Positions 55,082 through 63,230 of a DNA stretch of 64,000 bases are shown here, piece after piece (the first letter of the stretch is position 1; each line of letters opens with the position of its first letter). Below the pieces are notes generated by a model. It had not been told where the DNA came from, searched no databases, and saw only the letters and a list, made by a program, of their open reading frames with translations. Both the position numbers and the translations under genes were made by a program. The DNA comes from Pseudomonas pseudonitroreducens. Its GTDB lineage: Bacteria > Pseudomonadota > Gammaproteobacteria > Pseudomonadales > Pseudomonadaceae. Location: contig NZ_BQHJ01000004.1 in assembly GCF_021603645.1 (NCBI RefSeq), positions 1-64,000 on the forward strand, given 5' to 3'.

Positions 55082-55684
55082 TCAGGTGCGGGTGAACAGA
55101 GGGTAGAGCGAGGCTACCAGCAGGGCGGCCATGCCGAGATTGAACAGGCGCAGCCGCAGCGGGTCTTCCAGCCAGCGTCGCAGCAGACTGCCCAGTATGG
55201 TCCAGACGCCCACGCTGGGCAGGTTGACCACGGCGAACAACGTAGCGATCAACACCACATTGCCGATCCAGCTGTTGGCTGGCAGGTAGGTGGCGATGGC
55301 GCCCACGGCCATCACCCAGGCCTTGGGGTTGACCCACTGGAAGGCGGCGGCCTGGAGGAAGGTCATGGGTTTGGCGGCATTCTCGCCCTTCGCCTCGGGG
55401 GCGCCAGAGCGGGCAATCTTCCATGCCAGATACAGCAGGTAGGCGCCGCCGGCATAGCGCAGCGCCGTGTAGGTTGCCGGGATGCGCTCGAACAGCTGGT
55501 GCAGGCCCAGGCCCACGGCGACCACCAGCAGCAGGAAGCCGATGCTGATACCGAGCATGTGCGGAATGGTGCGGCGGATGCCGAAATTCACGCCCGAGGC
55601 CAGCAGCATCATGTTGTTGGGGCCGGGGGTGATGGAGGTGACGAAGGCAAACAGCACGAAGGCGCCGAGGAGTTCGAGGGGCAT
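55082..55684 (-). CDS. LysE-family translocator
   Basis: A 200-residue LysE/RhtB exporter with six predicted membrane segments and the signature FAFVTSITPGPNNMMLLASGVNFG at the N terminus. The later AAAFQWVNPKAWVMAVGA motif is also present. The start is ATG 55684; a much longer upstream frame has no signal. It lies 13 bases upstream of the BenE gene on the same strand and may be co-transcribed with it. It is divergent from the gene at 55851. Confidence 0.92.
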   Translation of the reverse strand: MPLELLGAFVLFAFVTSITPGPNNMMLLASGVNFGIRRTIPHMLGISIGFLLLVVAVGLGLHQLFERIPATYTALRYAGGAYLLYLAWKIARSGAPEAKGENAAKPMTFLQAAAFQWVNPKAWVMAVGAIATYLPANSWIGNVVLIATLFAVVNLPSVGVWTILGSLLRRWLEDPLRLRLFNLGMAALLVASLYPLFTRT

Positions 55685-55850
55685 GGCGGGGTACCGGTCT
55701 TGTTCTGGAGCCAGACTAATCCCGCCACCGCGAAGCTGTCCCATAACAGCCAGTGGCCGAGTGGCCCGTACAGTGCGAGTGGCAGTGGCGTGTGCGGGAG
55801 TGCCTCGGTATGGTTCGGGAAAGCCGCGCAACGGATGGAAAATCGCCAGC

Positions 55851-56492
55851 ATGGAACAGAATCCCTACGCCGCCCCCAAGGTCGAGCTGGTGGATCAGAG
55901 CGCTCCGCGCGCATTCCTCGGCGGACGCTGGAACCCCGGCCATCTGCGCTTGCTCGGTGGCCTGAGCCTGGCGCTGCTGCTGTGCAATGTGGTGCTGTTC
56001 GTCCTGTCCTTCGCCACCGCGCTGCATGAATCGGCCACCTGGCAAGGCTACGAGCTCTGGGTTGGCGTGCTCAGCACGCTGCTTGGCTGCTTCCTGCTGT
56101 GGCGCACCCGGCGCTTTCTCGAGGATCGCTTCAATGCCCGCGGGCTGGCCTGGCCGGTCGGGCTGTCAATCGCTGTCGCGCTACTGATGCAGCTCTACAG
56201 CCTGATCTTCGACGAGCAGCTCAGCGGCGAATTCAATGGCGCGCTGATGGGCTTCATGGGCCTGTTCGTACCAACCGGCATCGTCACCCTGTGGTACGGC
56301 ATCCGCCTGCTGAAGATCGAGCTGCCCTACCCGTCGGTGAAGGTCATGGGCTGGTTGGAGGTTTCCTCCGGCGTGTGCCTGCTCAGCGTCCTGCTGTTCC
56401 TGCCCGGCACCGCGCTGGCGATGGCCAGCCTGCTGCCGCTGGCGCTGATGTTCCTGCGTGCCGCGCGCGAGCTGGAAGGTGGCGCCCGCTAG
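55851..56492 (+). CDS. Multi-pass membrane protein of unknown function
   Basis: A 213-residue protein beginning MEQNPYAAPKVELVDQSAP, a start often seen in DUF-type membrane proteins with an N-terminal NPYAAP motif. Six hydrophobic segments follow. I do not recognise the family further. Its last bases are shared with the convergent MarR gene: both stops lie in the palindrome CTAG at 56489-56492. Confidence 0.85.
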   Translation: MEQNPYAAPKVELVDQSAPRAFLGGRWNPGHLRLLGGLSLALLLCNVVLFVLSFATALHESATWQGYELWVGVLSTLLGCFLLWRTRRFLEDRFNARGLAWPVGLSIAVALLMQLYSLIFDEQLSGEFNGALMGFMGLFVPTGIVTLWYGIRLLKIELPYPSVKVMGWLEVSSGVCLLSVLLFLPGTALAMASLLPLALMFLRAARELEGGAR

Positions 56493-56932
56493 TCGTGGTG
56501 CTGCAACCTGGCGATGGCCTGGTTCACCGCCAGCCAGCCGTTCACCGCTTCTTCCCCGGCCTCGCCAAAGGCACGCTGCAGCAGCTGTTCCTGCTCACGG
56601 CGCAGGGCCTTCTCCAGCTTGCTGCCTTCGGCCGTCAGCGCCAGCAGGCGCCGGCGCTTGTCGTTGTCGCAGGCTTCGCTGCGGATCAGGTCGCGCTCGA
56701 GCAATTGGCGCAACGGCACATTCAGTGCCTGCTTGGTCACGCCCAGGGCGGCCAGCAGCTGGCTGACGCTCAGCCCGGGATTGCGTGCGATGAAGAACAG
56801 GATGCGGTGATGCACCCGGCTCAGGCCACGGCGTGCCAGCATCTCGTCAGGCTTCGCGGTGAAGGCCCGGTAGCTGTAGAAAAAGGCTTGGATCGCTTCG
56901 AGCTGCAGGTCGCTTTTTATTAGGTCAGGCAT
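56489..56932 (-). CDS. MarR-family transcriptional regulator
   Basis: A 147-residue winged-helix regulator: LSRVHHRILFFIARNPGLSVSQLLAALGVTKQALNVPLRQLLERDLI is the MarR DNA-binding region (about 37-83), followed by the wing DNDKRRRLLALTAEG (Asp-Arg pair). It is divergent from the aminotransferase gene, with the palindrome 56966-56980 between them, so it may control itself and that gene. Confidence 0.93.
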   Translation of the reverse strand: MPDLIKSDLQLEAIQAFFYSYRAFTAKPDEMLARRGLSRVHHRILFFIARNPGLSVSQLLAALGVTKQALNVPLRQLLERDLIRSEACDNDKRRRLLALTAEGSKLEKALRREQEQLLQRAFGEAGEEAVNGWLAVNQAIARLQHHD

Positions 56933-56965
56933 ATTGACGTATCCGTCTCGGGCGTCGTAGCTTCG

Positions 56966-56980
56966 GTCAAGCAGTTTGAC
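56966..56980. promoter_or_regulatory. Possible MarR operator
   Basis: GTCAA-GCAGT-TTGAC, an inverted repeat with five-base arms in the 82-base gap between marR and the aminotransferase gene. It overlaps where both promoters must lie. Confidence 0.45.
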
Positions 56981-57014
56981 TCATTCTTCCGTGCTCCCGC
57001 TACCGGTGACCCCC

Positions 57015-58172
57015 ATGGCCTTCTCCGAACGCATCGCTCGACTGAAAAGCTCTCTGATCCGTGAAATCCTCGCCGCGGCGCAGCGCCCGGAGGTGATGTC
57101 CTTCGCCGGCGGCCTGCCCGCCGAGCCGATGCTGCCAAAGGTGAACTGGGACGCCATGCCGGCGAGCATGGGCCAGTACGGCATGAGTGAAGGGGAGCCG
57201 GCGCTGCGTGAAGCCATCGCCGCCGAGGCGCGCGCACTGGGTGTGCCCTGCGAGGCGAGCCAGGTATTGATTGTCAGCGGCTCGCAGCAGACCCTGGACC
57301 TGGCCAGCAAGCTGTTCATCGACCCGGGTACCGAGGTGCTGCTCGAAGCGCCGACCTACCTTGCCGCGCTGCAGGCCTTCCAGCTGTTCGGCGCCAACTG
57401 CCTGACCGTGCCGCTGGGCGCCGAAGGGCCGGACGTCGCCGCGCTGCGCCAGCGCCTGGAGAGCAGCAAACCGGCCTTTGCCTACCTGATCCCGACTTTC
57501 CAGAACCCGTCCGGCGTGCGTTACAGCGAACAGCGCCGCGATGAGGTGGCTGCCGTGCTCGACGAGTTCGGCGTGACCCTGATCGAGGACGAGCCTTACC
57601 GCGAGCTGGTGTTCGATGCGGGCGCCGCCACTCCGCTGGTCAGCCGCCTGAAGAAGGCCAGCTGGATCTACACCGGTACCGTGTCGAAGACGCTGTTGCC
57701 GGGCCTGCGCGTGGGCTTCCTGATCGCTACGCCGGACCTGTTTCCGCACCTGCTGCGCCTGAAACAGTCCGCCGACCTGCACACTAATCGCGTCGGCCAA
57801 TGGCAGGCACTGCAGTGGTTTGGCACCGAGGCCTACCGTGGCCATCTGGCCGAGCTGCGCGATTTCTACCGCATCCGCCGCGACGCCATGCAGGCGCAAC
57901 TGGAGGAGCATTTTGCCGAGCTGGCGGAGTGGAACGTGCCCCAGGGCGGCTTGTTCTTCTGGCTCAAGCTCAGGCAGCCGCTGGATACCCGCACGCTGCT
58001 CGATGCTGCGCTGGCGCAGAACGTGGCCTTCATGCCGGGCGAGCCTTTCTTCACACAACCGGATGCCAATCCCGGCTATTTGCGGCTTAACTTCAGCCAC
58101 GTGGCGCCGGAACGTGCCGGCGAAGGTTTGCGCCGCCTGGCGACGGTCATCCGCGAAGCCCAGGCCCAATGA
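57015..58172 (+). CDS. PLP-dependent aminotransferase (fold type I, Aro8/LysN-like)
   Basis: A 385-residue class I/II aminotransferase. The N terminus is FSERIARLKSSLIREIL and VMSFAGGLPAEPMLP. The family signatures are YLIPTFQNPSGV and LIEDEPYRELVF, and the Schiff-base lysine is Lys225 in GTVSKTLLPGLRVGF. The C-terminal substrate Arg lies in GYLRLNFSHV. ATG 57015 is chosen at the domain start. Members act on aromatic, branched-chain or 2-aminoadipate substrates; which one is not clear. A glutathione transferase follows closely. Confidence 0.92.
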   Translation: MAFSERIARLKSSLIREILAAAQRPEVMSFAGGLPAEPMLPKVNWDAMPASMGQYGMSEGEPALREAIAAEARALGVPCEASQVLIVSGSQQTLDLASKLFIDPGTEVLLEAPTYLAALQAFQLFGANCLTVPLGAEGPDVAALRQRLESSKPAFAYLIPTFQNPSGVRYSEQRRDEVAAVLDEFGVTLIEDEPYRELVFDAGAATPLVSRLKKASWIYTGTVSKTLLPGLRVGFLIATPDLFPHLLRLKQSADLHTNRVGQWQALQWFGTEAYRGHLAELRDFYRIRRDAMQAQLEEHFAELAEWNVPQGGLFFWLKLRQPLDTRTLLDAALAQNVAFMPGEPFFTQPDANPGYLRLNFSHVAPERAGEGLRRLATVIREAQAQ

Positions 58173-58182
58173 GGAGATGAGC

Positions 58183-58785
58183 ATGTACACCGTCTACGGC
58201 GATCGACTGTCCGGCAACTGCTACAAGGTCAAGCTGGCCCTGCACCTGCTCGGCCTGCCTTACCAGTGGCGCGAGATCGATATCCTCAAGGGCGAGACGC
58301 AGACCGCCGAGTTCCTGGCGATGAACCCCAACGGCAAGGTGCCGGTGCTGCAACTCGAGGATGGCACCTGCCTGTGGGAATCCAACGCCATTCTCAACTT
58401 CCTCGCCGATGGCAGCGGCCTGCTGCCCAGCGAGCCGCGCCTGCGCACCCAGGTGCTGCAGTGGCAGTTCTTCGAGCAGTACAGCCATGAGCCCTATGTG
58501 GCGGTGGCGCGCTTCATCGAGTTCTACCTCGGCCTGCCCGAGGAGCGCCGCGAGGAGTACGCGCGCTGCCAGAAGGGCGGCTACAAGGCGCTGAAGGTGA
58601 TGGAGAAGCAACTGGAGCAGACGCCTTACCTGGTGGGGGAGGATTACTCCATTGCCGATATCACCCTGTACGCCTACACCCATGTGGCGCACCAGGGCGG
58701 CTTCGACCTGGCGAACTTCCCGGCGATCAATGCCTGGCTGGCGCGGGTGGCGGATCATCCGCGGCACGTGGCGATGCAGGACTGA
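58183..58785 (+). CDS. Glutathione S-transferase
   Basis: A 200-residue GST. The thioredoxin-like N-domain has [20 protein letters not shown] (catalytic Ser/Cys region), NPNGKVPVL with the cis-Pro, and the E-S pair in LWESNAIL. The helical C-domain has [17 protein letters not shown]. The ATG at 58183 is six bases after AGGAG; an ATG two codons upstream abuts AGGAG and is unlikely to be used. It is probably co-transcribed with the aminotransferase (10-base gap) and followed by a terminator. Confidence 0.94.
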   Translation: MYTVYGDRLSGNCYKVKLALHLLGLPYQWREIDILKGETQTAEFLAMNPNGKVPVLQLEDGTCLWESNAILNFLADGSGLLPSEPRLRTQVLQWQFFEQYSHEPYVAVARFIEFYLGLPEERREEYARCQKGGYKALKVMEKQLEQTPYLVGEDYSIADITLYAYTHVAHQGGFDLANFPAINAWLARVADHPRHVAMQD

Positions 58786-58805
58786 CCACCGCGCCCGGCC
58801 ATTGA

Positions 58806-58836
58806 AAACGCCGCTTCCCTGGAAGCGGCGTTTTTC
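58806..58836 (+). terminator. Terminator after GST gene
   Basis: AAACGCCGCTTCC-CT-GGAAGCGGCGTTT, a perfect 13-base stem followed by TTCG. It lies 20 bases past the stop. Confidence 0.92.
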
Positions 58837-58865
58837 GTTGTGCATACCCAATGACACAGGGGAGC

Positions 58866-58948
58866 GTAGGAGCGGACTCCGTCCGCGATGTGCCACCGGC
58901 CAGCTCGGAGCAGCCGAAAAGCGATCGCGGACGGAGTCCGCTCCTACG
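58866..58948. repeat. Paired GGAGCGGACTCC-family repeat
   Basis: GTAGGAGCGGACTCCGTCCG (58866) and its inverse (ending 58948) enclose TGCCACCGGCCAGCTCGGAG, matching the spacer of the pair at 44573-44654. It lies in a 382-base gene-free stretch that also holds the GST terminator and the Anr-type promoter. Confidence 0.83.
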
Positions 58949-59042
58949 CATGGGTTTGCCTTGTGCGCAGCGAAAACAGGCAATTTGCCATCAGATAATT
59001 CCGAAAAGACCGCTCTAAACCGCGGATTTCGCCGCATTGGGG

Positions 59043-59084
59043 TTGACCGGCATCATGGCGGCGTTTTGTCGCCCTCCCTAATCT
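59043..59084 (+). promoter_or_regulatory. Probable Anr (FNR-type) promoter of the hemerythrin gene
   Basis: TTGACCGGCATCAT (59043-59056) is close to the FNR/Anr consensus TTGAT-N4-ATCAA. A TAATCT hexamer at 59079-59084 fits a -10 box if the start is near 59091, which places the Anr site centre at -41.5, the classical activating position. It lies 112 bases upstream of the hemerythrin start. Confidence 0.7.
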
Positions 59085-59167
59085 GGACGCACTGCCATGT
59101 AGGACGTACCGATGTGGCCGGGCGCGAGAAGCAGGCAGTGTCGTCGTCCGGCGTGGGGAGGGGAAAG

Positions 59168-59629
59168 ATGGCCTATCTGGTCTGGCAGGCAGATCTCGAT
59201 ACCGGGATCGGAGTGATCGACGCGCAGCACAAACGCATCGTCGAAATGATCAATCAGCTGCACGAGGCCCAGGCCCATCACGACCGAGCCATGCTCGGCG
59301 GCGTGATCGAGGAACTGGTCGACTACACCATCTCGCACTTTGCCTTCGAGGAGACCCTGCTGGAGGATTCCGGCTACCAGTTCACCCGTGCGCACAAGAA
59401 GGTCCACGAACTCTTCATCAAGCGCGTTTCCGACTACCGCGCGCGTTTCGAGGCCGGCGAGGACGTCGCCGAGGAACTCAAGGGCCTGCTGGGTCGCTGG
59501 CTGTTCAATCACATCCGCAATGACGACGCCAACTACGTGGAGTCGGTGATGGCCAGCATGCACGAGCTGACCCGCGACCAGAGCCACGGTGGCTGGCTGT
59601 CGCGCTCGATGAAGCGATTCTTCGGCTGA
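59168..59629 (+). CDS. mhr: Bacteriohemerythrin (microoxic hemerythrin, Mhr-like)
   Basis: A 153-residue single-domain oxygen-binding hemerythrin. All seven di-iron ligands are in place: His21, His57, Glu61, His76, His80, His115 and Asp120 (motifs [31 protein letters not shown]). ATG 59168 is preceded by GGAGGGGAAAG. In P. aeruginosa the equivalent protein (PA1673) supports growth at low oxygen and is Anr-dependent; the Anr-type site upstream fits this. Confidence 0.95.
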   Translation: MAYLVWQADLDTGIGVIDAQHKRIVEMINQLHEAQAHHDRAMLGGVIEELVDYTISHFAFEETLLEDSGYQFTRAHKKVHELFIKRVSDYRARFEAGEDVAEELKGLLGRWLFNHIRNDDANYVESVMASMHELTRDQSHGGWLSRSMKRFFG

Positions 59630-59726
59630 ATCGCCCTTGGTTTCGGCAGTGAATGCCGACGCGAATCCCCTCCGGCTGACTATGCTCTGTGCACAACTAC
59701 AAGCAATGCCACGGGGGTATTCGCGC

Positions 59727-60578
59727 ATGAAGACGCTGTTGAAGTCACTGCTGCTGCTTTCTTTCCTGTCGTCCTTCCCATTGTTCGCCGCGCAGTCGGC
59801 CACCACCGCGCCGACCGACGACCAGCGCGCCAAGGCGCTGCTGTCCAAGGCAGTGGCCGCATACAAGCAGGAGGGCGACAAGGCCTTCGCCGCATTCAGC
59901 CGTCAGGGTGAGTTCGTCGATGGCGACCTCTATGTGTTCGTGGTGGACAGCAAGGGCACCATGCTCGCCAGCGGCGGGCCGTCGGTGGTGCTGATCGACC
60001 GCGACGTGTCGTCCACGCTCGACCCTTCGCTCCAGGAGCAGTTCGCCAAGGCATTGAAGTCGCCGGAAACCGGCAAGGTGCAGCAGGCCGACTACCGCTG
60101 GAAGAACTGGGCGGACGGCAAGGTGGAGCGCAAGCACGTCTATTACCAGCGCGTCGGTGAGCGCTTCCTCGCGGTGGGCTACTACATCCCGCGCGCCTCG
60201 GCGCAGCAGGCGGCGGCCATGCTGGCCAAGGCGGTAAAGGCTGTGGAAGCCGACCCGCAGGGTACCTTCAGGAAGATCAATGCACTGGACAAGACCTTCA
60301 TCGAGGATGACCTGTATGTCTTCGTGGTCGACCTGGATACCTCGAAGTTCGTCGCCCATGGCTTCAATACGCGCATGGTCGGCACCGATTTCGAGTCGCT
60401 GAAGGACCCCGGCGGCAACCCGATCGGTCACGCCATGCTCGAGCTGGCCAAGTCCAAGGGCGAGGCGGAATTCGAATACCAGTGGCGCAACCCGGTGACC
60501 AGCAAGGTGGAGAACAAGCACGCCTTCCTGCGCAAGTCTGGCCACTACCTGGTTGCGGTGGGTTACTACACGCGCTGA
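59727..60578 (+). CDS. Exported tandem Cache-domain protein
   Basis: A 283-residue protein: signal peptide (MKTLLKSLLLLSFLSSFPLF to AAQS), then two homologous Cache-like units in tandem. Unit 1 (about 33-155) has KAFAAFSRQGEFVDGDLYVF and RVGERFLAVGYYIP; unit 2 (about 160-283) has GTFRKINALDKTFIEDDLYVF and KSGHYLVAVGYYTR. There is no membrane anchor or signalling domain, so it is a free periplasmic sensor or binding protein. Its partner is unknown; it lies 97 bases after the hemerythrin gene. Confidence 0.87.
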   Translation: MKTLLKSLLLLSFLSSFPLFAAQSATTAPTDDQRAKALLSKAVAAYKQEGDKAFAAFSRQGEFVDGDLYVFVVDSKGTMLASGGPSVVLIDRDVSSTLDPSLQEQFAKALKSPETGKVQQADYRWKNWADGKVERKHVYYQRVGERFLAVGYYIPRASAQQAAAMLAKAVKAVEADPQGTFRKINALDKTFIEDDLYVFVVDLDTSKFVAHGFNTRMVGTDFESLKDPGGNPIGHAMLELAKSKGEAEFEYQWRNPVTSKVENKHAFLRKSGHYLVAVGYYTR

Positions 60579-60600
60579 TCGCAGCGATTCACAGGTACAA

Positions 60601-60628
60601 AAAAAACCGGCCCGAGGGCCGGTTTTTC
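60601..60628. terminator. Bidirectional terminator
   Basis: AAAAAACCGGCCC-GA-GGGCCGGTTTTT, a symmetric stem with A and T tracts on both sides. It lies between the convergent Cache-protein gene and folE and can serve both. Confidence 0.92.
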
Positions 60629-60641
60629 ATGGCAGCGGCTT

Positions 60642-61187
60642 TCAGCGAATCAGGCTGAGGAACTCGCTGCGAGTGGCGGCGTTCTCGCGGAACTCGCCGA
60701 GCATCACCGAGGTGACCATGGACGAATTCTGCTTCTCCACGCCGCGCATCATCATGCACATGTGCTTGGCCTCGATCACCACGGCCACGCCCAGCGCGCC
60801 GGTGACCTGCTGGACCGCCTCGGCGATCTGCCGCGACATGTTTTCCTGGATCTGCAGGCGACGGGCGTACATGTCGACGATGCGTGCCACCTTGGACAGC
60901 CCCAGCACCTTGCCGTTGGGGATGTAGGCGACGTGGGCCTTGCCGATGAAGGGCAGCAGGTGGTGTTCGCACAGCGAGTAGAGCTCGATGTCCTTGACCA
61001 GCACCATCTCGCTGTTGTCGGAGCTGAACAGGGCGCCGTTGACGATCTCCTCCAGCGTCTGCTGGTAGCCGCGGCAAAGGTACTGCATGGCTTTGGCGGC
61101 GCGCTTGGGCGTGTCCACCAGGCCTTCGCGGGTGACGTCCTCACCGAGCTGGCTGAGGATCGCGGAGTAGTTTTGTTCCAGGGACAT
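60642..61187 (-). CDS. folE: GTP cyclohydrolase I
   Basis: A 181-residue FolE, first step of tetrahydrofolate synthesis (GTP to dihydroneopterin triphosphate). Zinc ligands Cys73, His76 ([10 protein letters not shown]) and Cys144 ([14 protein letters not shown]) are present, as are [31 protein letters not shown] and the catalytic QENMSRQIA region. At 181 residues it is a normal short type-I enzyme. It is the paralogue type found next to smr in pseudomonads. Confidence 0.96.
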   Translation of the reverse strand: MSLEQNYSAILSQLGEDVTREGLVDTPKRAAKAMQYLCRGYQQTLEEIVNGALFSSDNSEMVLVKDIELYSLCEHHLLPFIGKAHVAYIPNGKVLGLSKVARIVDMYARRLQIQENMSRQIAEAVQQVTGALGVAVVIEAKHMCMMMRGVEKQNSSMVTSVMLGEFRENAATRSEFLSLIR

Positions 61188-61330
61188 GATCTACCTGTGG
61201 CAATGACAAAAATAAAAACCGTGGCGCAGGGTAGGGCGCTCAGCCTTGGCTGGCAAGGCCCGAGCGCCGGTTGGCGCGTTATGGCAGGCAGTTTGTCGCC
61301 GGGCGTGGGCGCGCGCCCGGCGCAGTGGTT

Positions 61331-61888
61331 TTACTCGTCGCGGCCTTCGAGCATGTTGCGGCGCAGCATCACGTAGATGGCGCCGGTGCCGCCATGGCGC
61401 GGCAGGCAGGAGGCGAAGCCGAGTACCTGCGGGTGCTGGCGCAGCCAGGTGTTCACATGGCTCTTTACCATCGGGCTGCGGCCATCGACGCGCGCGGCCT
61501 TGCCGTGGGTGACGCGCACGCAGCGGACCTCGAAGCGGGTGGCTTCGGCGATGAAGTCCCAGAGGGTTTCACGGGCCTTTTCGATCTTCATGCCGTGCAG
61601 GTCGAGGCTGCCGTCGAAGCCGATCTGACCGGCCTTGAGTTTGCGCATCTGGCCTTCCTGGACGCCGTCGCGGGCCCAGTAGAGTTCGTCCTCGGGGCCG
61701 ACATCGATGACGAACTGGTCGGAGAGGCCGTCGACCCGGATGTTCTCGGTGCGTACGGTCGCGTTCTGCCGCAGCTCCTTGAGCTGCTTGCGATCGGCCT
61801 TGGGTTTACCGGTATCGGCCTGGTCCACGGTGATGCGCCTGACGCCGCGCATTTCGCTGGCGAATTGGGAAAAATCGTCGTCTTGCAT
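61331..61888 (-). CDS. Smr-domain protein (YdaL/SmrA-like endonuclease)
   Basis: A 185-residue protein with an N-terminal DUF-like segment and a C-terminal Smr domain (about 85-178): SLDLHGMKIEKARETLWDFI (the LDLHG motif), HGKAARVDGRSPMVKSHVNTWL and PRHGGTGAIYVML (the GGTGA motif). Proteins of this type are nicking or RNA endonucleases. The ATG at 61888 follows AGGAGG; a GTG two codons upstream overlaps that site and is less likely. Confidence 0.93.
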   Translation of the reverse strand: MQDDDFSQFASEMRGVRRITVDQADTGKPKADRKQLKELRQNATVRTENIRVDGLSDQFVIDVGPEDELYWARDGVQEGQMRKLKAGQIGFDGSLDLHGMKIEKARETLWDFIAEATRFEVRCVRVTHGKAARVDGRSPMVKSHVNTWLRQHPQVLGFASCLPRHGGTGAIYVMLRRNMLEGRDE

Positions 61889-61958
61889 GCGCACCTCCTC
61901 AAACAGCCGCGCAGTCTAACGGATCGCGCCTGTCCTGCGGAAATGCACCGTACGGGGA

Positions 61959-62279
61959 TCAGTTGCGGCGTTTCATCAATCGTGGCGACAGGCTCAGGCC
62001 TTCGCGGCCACGGGCACGGCGGCGGGCGGCGCGCCAGAAGGTGACGCCCAGCCAGAGGCCGAGCAGGCCGATCACCAGCAATACGGCACCGGCGCCCGGT
62101 TCGATGTGCAGCACTCCCACCGCGGGCTGGCGGCGGAGCAGGGCGGCGACGCCGGCCATGGCGGAGAGGATGCCGAAGGTGGCGATTATCGCCGCGATCG
62201 CGGCGGCGAAACGCCAGCGCCAGCGGCCCGGACGCTTCGGGCGCAGGCTGGGTGGATCGAACTTTTCGGTCATCTTCAT
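61959..62279 (-). CDS. Small membrane protein of unknown function
   Basis: A 106-residue protein with two membrane helices (about 24-48 and 65-83), a basic N terminus (LRPKRPGRWRWR) and a very basic C-terminal tail (RRRARGREGLSLSPRLMKRRN). GAGGAAG precedes the ATG. It lies between smr and the isochorismatase-like gene as in P. aeruginosa (PA1676 position). Function unknown. Confidence 0.8.
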   Translation of the reverse strand: MKMTEKFDPPSLRPKRPGRWRWRFAAAIAAIIATFGILSAMAGVAALLRRQPAVGVLHIEPGAGAVLLVIGLLGLWLGVTFWRAARRRARGREGLSLSPRLMKRRN

Positions 62280-62453
62280 CCCGACTTCCTCATCTGTTGA
62301 ACGAGGCTATGACCGGTGGGGACGGGTGGGGTTCCACCCCCCAGGGCCGGGAAGCGCGGCGAACCCGCTGGGTGAGCGGATTCGCTGGCTTGCGCGCCTA
62401 AGCTGAGCCTAACCCCGGGCGCTTGTCGTTGCCGCCCGTCGGGACGAGTGGCT

Positions 62454-63050
62454 TCAGACCAGTGCCTGGGCCTGCGCGACCACGGCGGCGAAGTTGTCGC
62501 CGAGGGCGGCGATTTCCGCGCGGTGCAGGTCGCGGGCGGCAAGCACACCGCCCTCGGGCGTGGGGATGTCGCGGGTGGCGCAGGCGGCATCCACCAGAGT
62601 GCAGCGGTAGCCGTAGTCCTTGGCGGCACGGACCGTGGTGCTGATGCTGGAGTGGGTCATGAACCCGCAGACGATCAGGTCCAGGCGGCCACTGGCCTGC
62701 AGGCGGTCATGCAGGTCGGTGCCGGCGAAGGCATTGGGCAGGCGCTTGTCCACCACGACTTCGCCCGGCAGCGGCGTCAGCTCCGGCAGGAAGCGGCCGC
62801 GCGGGCCTTGCGGGTCGAGCAGGCCACCGACCACGCCCAGGTGGTGCACGTGGACAATCGGAGTGCCCATGTTCCGCGCCGCCTCCAGCAGCAGGCGAAT
62901 CTGCGCCACCGCGGCGTCCAGGTCGGGCAGCGCCAGCACGCCACTGCGGTACTCCTCCTGCGCGTCGATGATCAACAGAGTGCTCTGGCGCAGGGTGGCC
63001 GGCGGATATCCACGGCCACTGATCTGCAGCATGCTGAGCGGAAGGGACAT
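62454..63050 (-). CDS. Isochorismatase-like hydrolase with Cys-to-Ser active site
   Basis: A 198-residue isochorismatase-superfamily protein. The catalytic Asp29 ([10 protein letters not shown]) and Lys102 ([14 protein letters not shown]) are present, and DATRD-like [11 protein letters not shown] follows. In the motif [11 protein letters not shown] (129-139) the position of the nucleophilic Cys of cysteine hydrolases (GxxTxxCVxxT) is Ser135 (codon AGC, clear in the DNA). The enzyme may therefore be a non-thiol hydrolase, act on another substrate class, or be inactive. It is single-gene and divergent from prmB. Confidence 0.9.
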   Translation of the reverse strand: MSLPLSMLQISGRGYPPATLRQSTLLIIDAQEEYRSGVLALPDLDAAVAQIRLLLEAARNMGTPIVHVHHLGVVGGLLDPQGPRGRFLPELTPLPGEVVVDKRLPNAFAGTDLHDRLQASGRLDLIVCGFMTHSSISTTVRAAKDYGYRCTLVDAACATRDIPTPEGGVLAARDLHRAEIAALGDNFAAVVAQAQALV

Positions 63051-63230
63051 GTCACGACTCCTGTAAATGCATGTTCACTCATTGTGGGCCGTAACGCGTC
63101 CGCTGTGAATCTTTGCGAACTCGCGCCAAAGTGGTATTGGCATTCTTCGCTGGAACTGCCCATCGGCCCCCAGAGCGCCCGCGTTCCGCTAGAATGCGCC
63201 CCTTTTTGCGAGCTGCGAGGACACACCGCC

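Noticed and set aside
12397-58948. Possible CRISPR array from repeated 20-30 base units
   Set aside because: The repeats are dispersed hairpins in both orientations, not regularly spaced direct repeats with unique spacers, and no cas genes exist in the window.
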